DNA of 51,622 bases from Acidobacteriota bacterium (lineage in GTDB: Bacteria; Acidobacteriota; UBA6911; RPQK01; JACQSY01): contig JACQSY010000029.1 of assembly GCA_016211085.1 (NCBI GenBank), positions 1 to 51,622 of the forward strand, in the 5' to 3' direction. The notes beneath the pieces were generated by a model that was given only the letters and a program-made list of their open reading frames with translations, was not told where the DNA came from and did not search any database. The position numbers and the translations under genes are program-made. Shown one piece after another: positions 25,324-32,477 of the stretch. Within the stretch, counting starts at the first letter, position 1, and every line of letters begins with the position of its first letter.

Positions 25324-25638
25324 ATGGGCAAATTAATCTCCAAAGTCGTAGAACAAACATCGCGGCGTTCTTTCCTGGAAATGGTTGGCAGAATCGGGCT
25401 GGGCATGGGCGCCGTCCTGGGCAGTCTTCTCCTGCCGCTTCACGGGCAGCAAGGAACTTGTGTAGCCTCCGGCTTCTGTGCCGACAACCGCGGTAGGCCG
25501 GTTTGCCGAGCCAGGCCCTGTAACGAAATTTGTCCCGGCGGTGGACCGGCTGGAACCGTGAGCACGTGCTGTTGCACGCGCTTCCTTGACCAGGGCCCGC
25601 TGGGACCGCGTTACCAGTGCAATTGCGTTCAGGTTTAG
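25324..25638 (+). CDS. Tat-exported Cys-rich small protein, paralogue 2
   Basis: 104 residues, tandem paralogue of the preceding gene. The Tat signal (SRRSFLEM), all 10 cysteines and the C-terminal ~35 residues are practically identical, and even the non-coding 5' stretch (GGGGGAAATTCA before ATG) is shared, showing a recent duplication of gene plus ribosome-binding site. Differences cluster in the segment before the CPGGG motif (residues about 44-70). Function unknown; best seen as a second substrate of the MauE/MauD pair. Confidence 0.85.
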   Translation: MGKLISKVVEQTSRRSFLEMVGRIGLGMGAVLGSLLLPLHGQQGTCVASGFCADNRGRPVCRARPCNEICPGGGPAGTVSTCCCTRFLDQGPLGPRYQCNCVQV

Positions 25639-25751
25639 CCTTGCACCTTCGAAAAAGGTCTTAGAGAAACTGGTCTCAGGGGCATGAGGCTATTTCTTAT
25701 CCTCCGGGAGAGAAGAACTGTAGTTGCCTGACCAAAATCTGCCAGTGAATG

Positions 25752-25987
25752 TCAGAGGCGCGCACGAAGCGCCAGCGCAGTAAGCGCTCGCGTTTGTCGT
25801 ACCAGGAGCGCTCGTTGGCACTCGCGCCTCTGATCCGTCACGCCAATTGATCCACCGTGCCAAAGGATGCGTCGCGTTTCACCGCCCTGCATCCAATTTA
25901 GAGCAAATCAGAGGCGCGCACGAAGCGCCAGCGGAGTAAGCGCTTTTACGACCGCGCCAGGAGCGCTCCTTGCAGTCGCGCCTCTGA
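25752..25987 (+). repeat. Palindromic repeat elements, copies 6 and 7 (reference copies)
   Basis: Copy 6 (25752-25833, 82 bp) and copy 7 (25908-25987, 80 bp), each with perfect ends TCAGAGGCGCG and CGCGCCTCTGA and an internal AGCGCT-rich palindrome; 74 bp separate them. The first 190 bp recur nearly unchanged at 32260-32450. They fill the gap between the convergent Cys-rich gene and the nucleotidyltransferase-methyltransferase gene (25639-26007); nothing else is seen there. Confidence 0.9.
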
Positions 25988-26007
25988 TAAGACTTGGCGC
26001 TGTGGGC

Positions 26008-27666
26008 TCAGCGCCGCTGCCGATCTTGGCACGGCGGCGATTTACCGGCCTCAATTTTCCAAAGGTAAAGACGGTGGAGCATACCGTCTTGATCCTTCAC
26101 CATCTGCACCCTTTGGGGAGGCATCCCTGGAAGATCAGAGTCACAGGAAACAATGCGCGTTCCGGAGCGAAGTGACAGAAGGTGGGAGCGGATGGCCAGA
26201 TTGGAAGGCCATGGAAAATAAAACGTGACCACGGTGGCCTCTGAGAAATCCACGTCTTGAATTCTCTTCTGAATAAATCTTGTTCTTGCCTGGACTCCCG
26301 CTTTTCTTGCATTTCCCCGCGCTTCCGCAATTCGAACCGGATCCACGTCAATCCCCACACCTCGGGCGCCAAAAAGCGTAGCCGCAGCAATGACCACCCG
26401 GCCATCGCCACACCCCAGGTCATAAACTACATCGTCCGGCGTGATCTCCGCCATTTGAAGCTCTCGAAGCACGATCTCCGCAGGCGTCGGGTAATAGCGC
26501 GCAAGATCACGCTCAGGCGAGTTGGGTGAAAAGGCGGATTTTAACGCGATGCGGATGGGCCGAGCGAGATAGGTGAGGGGCCAACAGGCCACTATCGACG
26601 GCAAATCACTCCACGTGGGATCAAATGCAAAGCGAACCAGGTAAGTCAGCTTATCTTTCCAGCGCTCTCTGGATCTCACGTGAAATGGAACGGTTTCCCT
26701 TGTCCTGGGAATCGGGCTACCGGAGGTTTCCAGGTGCTTGAGAACATCCAATGCCAGTTCGCACGCCGAAGCGTCCTTCCTGACACATTTATCTATCGCT
26801 TGAGGCAACACACATGCCAACAGATTCCCAGCCACCAGGAGTCCTGTGTACAGCATGCGTAGCGTCCCGGTCTCCCTTGCCCTTCGCATGAGGTAATCCC
26901 AATCAAGAGATTTCGTGCTGCGGATGAGGCATTTGACGTCGGCAATCCAGGAAAGTCTCGACCACAGATGCTTGGCGCCGTGGCAACAGAGGATCAGGAG
27001 GAGATCTTCATGGGAGGGCACCGGAGTGGGCATCCCTCCTAGGTGTGTATAACGACGGCGACTCCAGAGCAGGTCGTCATTAAGAAGAACTGAGAAATAT
27101 TTCGGGGCAAACTCCCAGTGAAGCTCGACCCTTAAGTCATCTCTGTTTCTATCACAGATGTACTGGCCCTGCCGTAACAACCAGTATTGCTCCGGTCTCG
27201 AGGCAGCAGGCACCTCGGGCGTGAAGCCTTCGGCCATCAGCAGATCACGAGCTTTCCACACGTCGTTACGACGGATCAAAAGGTCCAGGTCTCCAAATCT
27301 ACGCAAGGAAAGACTTCCATAAAACTGTTGTGCGAACGTTGGACCCTTGAAGGTCATCACGTCGATGGGGAAACGGGCGAAAGCAACCAGCAGCTTGCTC
27401 AGCTCAGAGCAGGAGTAAAGGTTTCGACAGGTATTCTCCTGAACGTGATTGTGGAGCGTCAGCAGAATTTCCTCTGGGACCAGGCGCTCCGTTCCCGATT
27501 CCCGTAGAGAATGCAGCAAAAGGGGTGTGAGAGTGTGGCAGGCTGCCAGCCTCAGCAAATGAACCCAATCGGGCGGCTGTTTGAGGAGATGCTCAAGGAC
27601 CTCCTCAGATTTAGCGGGCTGCAGGCTGGCGCAGCACCGCAGGATCTCAAACTCACAGGAGGCCAT
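26008..27666 (-). CDS. Nucleotidyltransferase-methyltransferase fusion, paralogue 1
   Basis: 552 residues, two domains. N-terminal half: NTP_transf_5-type nucleotidyltransferase with FKGPT (106-110), YGSLSLRRFGDLDLLI (acidic pair at 126/128) and a third acidic site in LRVELHWEF. C-terminal 150 residues: class I SAM methyltransferase with YYPTPAEIVLREL, DLGCGDG (416-422) and GVGIDVDP, and a GTRIVSCDSDLPG stretch that recalls FAM173-type protein-lysine methyltransferases. Stand-alone nucleotidyltransferases of this type accompany HprK-like kinases in many lasso clusters; the fusion to a methyltransferase is unfamiliar to me. Overlaps the kinase gene by 14 nt. A second copy lies at 32478. Confidence 0.82.
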   Translation of the reverse strand: MASCEFEILRCCASLQPAKSEEVLEHLLKQPPDWVHLLRLAACHTLTPLLLHSLRESGTERLVPEEILLTLHNHVQENTCRNLYSCSELSKLLVAFARFPIDVMTFKGPTFAQQFYGSLSLRRFGDLDLLIRRNDVWKARDLLMAEGFTPEVPAASRPEQYWLLRQGQYICDRNRDDLRVELHWEFAPKYFSVLLNDDLLWSRRRYTHLGGMPTPVPSHEDLLLILCCHGAKHLWSRLSWIADVKCLIRSTKSLDWDYLMRRARETGTLRMLYTGLLVAGNLLACVLPQAIDKCVRKDASACELALDVLKHLETSGSPIPRTRETVPFHVRSRERWKDKLTYLVRFAFDPTWSDLPSIVACWPLTYLARPIRIALKSAFSPNSPERDLARYYPTPAEIVLRELQMAEITPDDVVYDLGCGDGRVVIAAATLFGARGVGIDVDPVRIAEARGNARKAGVQARTRFIQKRIQDVDFSEATVVTFYFPWPSNLAIRSHLLSLRSGTRIVSCDSDLPGMPPQRVQMVKDQDGMLHRLYLWKIEAGKSPPCQDRQRR

Positions 27667-28585
27667 TTTCCCGAATTAAATGGGCGGCCGCATCCAGTCC
27701 CGCGTTTTCCAAAGGAAATGACAAGACAAACGCGGGCACACGACGCATCAATACTCCCAGGCAATTCAAGTCACTTGCCAAGGCGTGCACAGCGTGATTG
27801 TGGACCCACAAGACATTTCGCTGCAGCATGAGGAAAAGCTCATGCCCGCCAACGGATCGAATTTCAGCCCGTTGCTGATTCAAAGGCATAACCGGGTTTA
27901 AAAGGCACAGCGAGTGAAGGGGGAGGGCTTTGGTTTGTACTGCATCCTCGGGAGGTGTCCACACCCACTTCTTCATGGGAGGAGGGGGAGGGCGAAACAC
28001 ATCGTAAAGCCCGTACAGTCGGGCCGAATCCTTCTCAAGGCGAAGCTCCCCCAGGCCTGGACCGGCCCAAACGTTTTGTCCCTTTCGTAAGTAAATCGGC
28101 AAAACGTCATCGGTAAGAAGTCGATTCCCCTGCTTCACCAACAGCGCCGCCAAGGTCGACTTTCCGGAGCCACTGGGTCCAATAAACGCCGCAGCACGCC
28201 GGCCCATCTGCACTGCGCTCGCGTGCAGGCACGTGATTCCCCTGAGGTGGAGAAGGCGCGGCAGCATGGCGCGGCCAAGGACAAAGGCGAGCAAAGCAGG
28301 TTGAGCGTTTTTCCTCGGAAATAATCGAAGATTTGCCCCCTGCGAGTCGATTAAAAAATCAGCCAGCGAGTGAAAGCGGTAGGCGTAGGCTCCGGGAAAA
28401 GTTGCGAAGGAGGGAAGTCCATTTCCGCCGTGGCTCCAGCGAATGCCGGCTGCATATGCTTTATTTTGCCTTACCAGAAGGACAACGTCAGCGGAGCTCA
28501 GCGGCTCATCTTCTTCGAACCACTGAAACTTCTGACCGAAGAGAAGAAAGGGATTTCTTGACTGACCGAGAAGGAAAGGCAGCAA
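27653..28585 (-). CDS. HprK-like serine kinase of the lasso cluster
   Basis: 310 residues. Typical HprK-C fold: HASAV (121-125), Walker A GPSGSGKST (136-144), LLTDDV (about 156-161) and later PLHSLCLLNP. Homologues in lasso clusters (paeninodin-type) phosphorylate the C-terminal Ser of the precursor. This precursor ends in Ala and its core has no Ser, so Thr or another substrate must be invoked. An in-frame TAA lies four codons upstream of the TTG at 28585 and no ATG or GTG occurs before residue 107, so the start is TTG or nearby. It begins 36 bp after the precursor stop. Confidence 0.82.
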   Translation of the reverse strand: MLPFLLGQSRNPFLLFGQKFQWFEEDEPLSSADVVLLVRQNKAYAAGIRWSHGGNGLPSFATFPGAYAYRFHSLADFLIDSQGANLRLFPRKNAQPALLAFVLGRAMLPRLLHLRGITCLHASAVQMGRRAAAFIGPSGSGKSTLAALLVKQGNRLLTDDVLPIYLRKGQNVWAGPGLGELRLEKDSARLYGLYDVFRPPPPPMKKWVWTPPEDAVQTKALPLHSLCLLNPVMPLNQQRAEIRSVGGHELFLMLQRNVLWVHNHAVHALASDLNCLGVLMRRVPAFVLSFPLENAGLDAAAHLIRENGLL

Positions 28586-28621
28586 GATAAGCGGGATTTA
28601 GAATGACGGATTAGGTCTCTC

Positions 28622-28783
28622 TTAAGCTCTGGTATTGGCCGCGGTGTCGTGACGGGTGCCGCCGCCCCCGGCCGTGAGTTCATCGACGGTGCCATAGGTA
28701 CGAAGGTGCGGGACTTCGTAGTTTTTTCTGATTACTTTGCCGTCCTTAGAGTTCTCATTCACAGAATCATCCTTCGGCTTCAT
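28622..28783 (-). CDS. Lasso peptide precursor
   Basis: 53 residues, found by reading the gap between kinase and cyclase genes. The leader (1-38) is hydrophilic and ends in the hallmark lasso pattern: Y22-x-x-P25 (NYEVPHLRTYG), G31, then VDELTA with Thr37 at -2. The core is residues 39-53, GGGGTRHDTAANTRA: Gly1, Asp8 for an 8-residue Gly1-Asp8 macrolactam, and a 7-residue tail. Two Arg (core positions 6 and 14) and three Thr are candidate modification sites. AAGGAG lies 7 nt before the ATG. It sits 42 bp downstream of the cyclase and 36 bp upstream of the kinase, the classic position. The tail lacks aromatic plugs, so a stable threaded shape is uncertain. Confidence 0.88.
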   Translation of the reverse strand: MKPKDDSVNENSKDGKVIRKNYEVPHLRTYGTVDELTAGGGGTRHDTAANTRA

Positions 28784-28825
28784 ACAGGATCTCCTTCTTC
28801 TTTAAGTATAAACGCGGCGTTGAAC

Positions 28826-30775
28826 TTAGGCCATAAAAAACTGGGAGGGCTGCCCAATTGATTCTCGAAGACAGTCATCGTGGGATAAAGTCGGCTTCTC
28901 GCCCCGCAACCAGCATCGTGCCCAGGCCTCCATAGAAACCAGCCTCCACAACTCATCCGAACTGCGGTTCTTTCCCGAAGCAAAATCAGAGAGGAAACGG
29001 GTCAGCAGGTTTTGATCCACTATCCTCAACTCGATCAGTGTAGTCGCCTGAAAAAAGGGATTGCCTTTTAAAAGCTGAGCTTTCAATCCTTCCTCCATCG
29101 CACGGTCCATGATCTTGTAGTTCCCCCGGGGGCGGGTTTTAGTGGTTTGACTGAGAATTTGTGCAAGCAACCTTCGGGAAGGGCCGGATTTCTCCAAAAA
29201 AACCAAAGCATTCAGACAACTTTCAATAACCCGCCGGTCGAGGTAAGGAGCCGACTGCTCGATACCCTCCAGCGCAGGTGAGGGATAAAGCGGATAAACA
29301 GTCCGCAAAAATTGGTCCAGTTGAAAGCGTTTGTCCCAGTCTGACAGACTGCAGCGCTGTGCTTTTTGGCGCGCATTCACGGCGTGATGGGCGGTCCATT
29401 CCGCCAGCGTCCCGGCAAGTTTGGGATCCAAGAAGGGCAGAATTCCACCGGACGGGTGCAATGAGGTGCGGACCTTCTTAGCAGCATTCCAGAGCCGGGG
29501 CCACAAAAGCGGAATTAAAGGTCGGATGACATAAGGCCAGAACAAACGGTGCGCAGGGCGATCCAATTCTTTCGACCAGACATGCATCTGCCGCCAGGCC
29601 GAAACCAGCCTTTTCCCGGCCACCATCTCGGCAGCGTTGAGGAGTGAAGACTGAACTACGAAATTGCCGCCGTCTCCCGTGATGATCAAACTTACGCCAC
29701 GGGAGGCCAGACACCGTGCCTGTTTGCGGCGTTCCTGCCAGCCAAAGCCCAACTCAGGTAATCCAAGATCGAAAACATGCTGGTGCAAGCCAATGAGGCC
29801 ATCCTCGTTTTCCACCCTAGAGTAAACCGCTGCGATTTTCCAAGGTCTCAGCAAACTGTCGACGTCGGAGCGCTCATCGGATTCCGGGTAGCCATAGTAA
29901 TAATTGCAAGGGAACGGCGCAGGAAGGCGCTCGCCACGTTGGCGCATCCACATCCAGAGACTGAACAAAGCACCCGAATCCCAACCGCCACTCAAAGAAA
30001 TACCGGCCCGGCTGTGACCTGTGAGGCGATCGCGGAGCGTAGATATGAGCGCCTCCGTACATTTTGCGACCAGTTCCTCCTCATTAGCACCCCCGCTTTC
30101 GCCGTCGAAGACAGACCAGTAACGGTGCAAACGAAGCTCACGGTTGCTGGCAATGAGCACATGAGCAGCGGGAAGTCTGCGCACCTGTGCACAAGGAGTT
30201 CTCTCGGGCTCTACACAGCCCCGGCCTACCAGCAAATCCAGAATTCCGTAAAGGTCCTCACGCGGAGAAAAAACAGGTCCCTGGAGAAGCTGGTTGGCGC
30301 CGCCTGCAATCCATAAAGTTCCATCGTCCGTCTGGGTATAAAAGAGCGGAGCAACGCCTGAGCTATCGCGGGCGCAAAGAAGTTCGCGCTTTTTCGAGCT
30401 CCAGATGAGAAAGACGTAGTCACCATAGAGGTAAGCTGCACACCTGTTGCCCCATCTCTGGTACGCCAGGAAAACCAGCGCCGCTGGAGAGAGAGCCGTT
30501 GCACCTTTTTGAACGTTTAAAGCGCGCCTTAATTCCGTCTCGGCATCGATCCTGCCCTCCAAAATCACTGTTAACCCGGACTCATGATCGTGAAAAATGG
30601 CCGGATCTCTTGACCCAGCATCCGGTAGAGGCCGGGTTACCATAAAAGCAGCGGATTCTTCGAACCACTCCTCAGTCTCGCCTGCACCAGGTCGGATTCC
30701 GGCCGACCTCATACGCTCCAGGAGCGTACGATTGATCGGTTTTCCCTGGAAGTTAACAGCGGCCGAAATGCTCAT
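28826..30775 (-). CDS. Lasso cyclase-like asparagine synthetase homologue (C protein)
   Basis: 649 residues: N-terminal glutaminase-like domain (1-220), AMP-forming synthetase domain with the pyrophosphate loop LSGGWDS (261-267), and a C-terminal extension with PYLDRRVIE and a KTRPRGNYK segment. Residue 2 is Ser, not the catalytic Cys that glutamine-dependent synthetases need, so ammonia release is not expected. Lasso C proteins instead activate the Asp/Glu side chain with ATP and close the ring on the core N-terminus. Contrast the intact MCGIAGF enzyme at 41460. It is immediately upstream of the precursor. Confidence 0.85.
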   Translation of the reverse strand: MSISAAVNFQGKPINRTLLERMRSAGIRPGAGETEEWFEESAAFMVTRPLPDAGSRDPAIFHDHESGLTVILEGRIDAETELRRALNVQKGATALSPAALVFLAYQRWGNRCAAYLYGDYVFLIWSSKKRELLCARDSSGVAPLFYTQTDDGTLWIAGGANQLLQGPVFSPREDLYGILDLLVGRGCVEPERTPCAQVRRLPAAHVLIASNRELRLHRYWSVFDGESGGANEEELVAKCTEALISTLRDRLTGHSRAGISLSGGWDSGALFSLWMWMRQRGERLPAPFPCNYYYGYPESDERSDVDSLLRPWKIAAVYSRVENEDGLIGLHQHVFDLGLPELGFGWQERRKQARCLASRGVSLIITGDGGNFVVQSSLLNAAEMVAGKRLVSAWRQMHVWSKELDRPAHRLFWPYVIRPLIPLLWPRLWNAAKKVRTSLHPSGGILPFLDPKLAGTLAEWTAHHAVNARQKAQRCSLSDWDKRFQLDQFLRTVYPLYPSPALEGIEQSAPYLDRRVIESCLNALVFLEKSGPSRRLLAQILSQTTKTRPRGNYKIMDRAMEEGLKAQLLKGNPFFQATTLIELRIVDQNLLTRFLSDFASGKNRSSDELWRLVSMEAWARCWLRGEKPTLSHDDCLRESIGQPSQFFMA

Positions 30776-30804
30776 CGCTTATTCTGACTTATTCAATAAA
30801 GCTT

Positions 30805-32229
30805 TCATGGAGCGGTGAAATTCTTGAGCCAGCCCCTTACCGCGCAGAACAATTTGTAAATGGGAGCGCCCCAAGGCCGTTGACAGAAGGTGAGCCACCC
30901 GAGGTGCAGGCGAGTTCGCAGGCATGGAGTCCCTCCCGCAACGGCCAAGCGGTAAGCTGAAATGGCGTCATGGAGGCGTCCTTCCTTGGCGTAGAGCCGC
31001 CCGAGCTTAGCACAGACTTGAAAATGTCCCCGGTCGACGGGCCTTTTATAAAAGCTCGAAATCGGTGAATTCAGAGGCGCAGCTCCTGCAAGAGCCAGTT
31101 TTAAAGAAGTGCGATAGGCTTCGGAAGCTTCATTGAGGCGTCGTGTCTCCATCAACAGATCGCCCATCAATCGATGAGCATCGGTCAGCGAGGAGTCGAT
31201 ACGGAGGGCTGTTTTAAGCCATTCTTCAGCTTCTTGCCATTGCCTTCTTCTTAGAGTGATTTGCGCCAGCCCTAAACACGCATACGGGTCCTCCGGATCC
31301 AGCGCGCGGGCTCTAGCGCACTCCGATTCCATCCTTGACCAATCATTTTGAAGCTGAGCCAGGACCCCGGCGCTCTTCCATCTCATTCGGTAAGCAGGGT
31401 CTTTGGCTATGGCATCTCTGTAACGGGCGCGCGCCTCCTGCAGACGCCCCTGTAAATAAAGAATCTCGGCAAGGTGAAACGAAGGCGCAGCAAAGCCGGC
31501 CTCTCTTTGTAGCGCTGCAAAACACATTCTCTCAGCCTCCGCCAGTTTCCGTTCGGTCGCAAAGAGTGCTGAACGCCGCAGATATTCAGCCGCCATCACC
31601 AAGCTACTTTGCTTCTTCTGGAAACGATCCTGCAACTCTTCGGCAAAGTGTCGCCATCGCAGCGGTGTATATCCGCCTTCTACCGATCGGGAAATGGTGA
31701 TTACAGCTGGTCGAATGTTTTTCTTATTGAGCGACTCGACCATCTCTTCAGGCCAGCACCACGGCAGCTCCGGATGAGAGTCTTTTTTTCGATAAGAGAC
31801 TTCGGGAATCACCAGGAAATCCAGGTCCACGTCCAGAAGTAATGGAGCTTGCATGAGCGGCGGGAGCTGACCCAGCGTACACGCAGTCACTTTTCTCCCG
31901 AGCAGCCGTGCTGAAATTCTTCCTTCGCCCTCCATGCGCGGTAATTGTGAGTCCGGATAAAGCCGTGCTAGACGCTTCAAATGCAAGACCACTGCTTTTT
32001 GTGATGCGGAAGAAATCTTTGACGCCGCGGGAACGACCCAGTAAACCTCTCGGATGATCTTTTCATGGAGGGCACAGCAGATGAAGCTGGCAATAGAGGG
32101 AGAGGAGCCATTCTTAACCCAGTTCAAGTCATGATGGGCATCAATGTGGACCAGAGTCGAATCGCACAAATTTTTTGCCCTCCAGACGCTGAGCGCCTGA
32201 TCGTGATTTTCAAGAATGTGAATTGGCAT
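30805..32229 (-). CDS. UPF0489 (arginase-like) domain fused to TPR repeats
   Basis: 474 residues from ATG 32229. N-terminal ~200 residues match UPF0489: HILENHDQAL, VHIDAHHDLNW (about 27-37) and LLLDVDLDFLV (about 130-140). These two Asp/His clusters correspond to the binuclear metal ligands of the arginase fold. Residues about 205-430 are TPR-like helices (LAEAERMCFAALQ, GRLQEARARYRDAI, WQEAEEWLKTAL, RLNEASEAYRTSL). From memory, RiPP peptide arginases of the OspR type belong to UPF0489 and turn Arg into ornithine. Arginase-type action on the lasso core is therefore an inference; TPRs could bind the precursor. 29 bp upstream of the cyclase start. Confidence 0.8.
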   Translation of the reverse strand: MPIHILENHDQALSVWRAKNLCDSTLVHIDAHHDLNWVKNGSSPSIASFICCALHEKIIREVYWVVPAASKISSASQKAVVLHLKRLARLYPDSQLPRMEGEGRISARLLGRKVTACTLGQLPPLMQAPLLLDVDLDFLVIPEVSYRKKDSHPELPWCWPEEMVESLNKKNIRPAVITISRSVEGGYTPLRWRHFAEELQDRFQKKQSSLVMAAEYLRRSALFATERKLAEAERMCFAALQREAGFAAPSFHLAEILYLQGRLQEARARYRDAIAKDPAYRMRWKSAGVLAQLQNDWSRMESECARARALDPEDPYACLGLAQITLRRRQWQEAEEWLKTALRIDSSLTDAHRLMGDLLMETRRLNEASEAYRTSLKLALAGAAPLNSPISSFYKRPVDRGHFQVCAKLGRLYAKEGRLHDAISAYRLAVAGGTPCLRTRLHLGWLTFCQRPWGAPIYKLFCAVRGWLKNFTAP

Positions 32230-32259
32230 CAAGGAAGGGTTATCTCCACCAGCGCGGTA

Positions 32260-32476
32260 TCAGAGGCGCGCACGAAGCGCCAGCGCAGTAAGCGCTCGCG
32301 TTTGTCGCACCAGGAGCGCTCGTTGGCACTCGCGCCTCTGATCCGTCACCCCAATTGATCCACCATGCCAAAGGATGCGTCGCGTTTCACCGCCCTGCAT
32401 CCAATTTAAAGCAAATCAGAGGCGCGCACGAAGCGCCAGCGCAGTAAGCGCTTCGTGTGACGGCTTCAGGGGCGCT
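32260..32476 (+). repeat. Palindromic repeat elements, copies 8 and 9
   Basis: Copy 8 (32260-32341) is complete; copy 9 (32416 to about 32476) loses its right half just before the stop of the fusion gene. The 190-bp block including the 74-bp spacer differs from 25752-25942 at only about five positions. It separates the UPF0489 gene from the second fusion gene inside an otherwise tight - strand array. Confidence 0.9.
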
Positions 32477-32477
32477 T

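Noticed and set aside
24797..25638. Methylamine dehydrogenase small subunits (MauA)
   Set aside because: MauD/MauE neighbours and a Tat signal suggest it, but the tryptophans for the TTQ cofactor are absent and no large subunit gene is nearby.
25752..25987. CRISPR array
   Set aside because: Only two units per locus, palindromic over ~80 bp, with identical spacer at two loci and no cas genes; these are REP-like elements.
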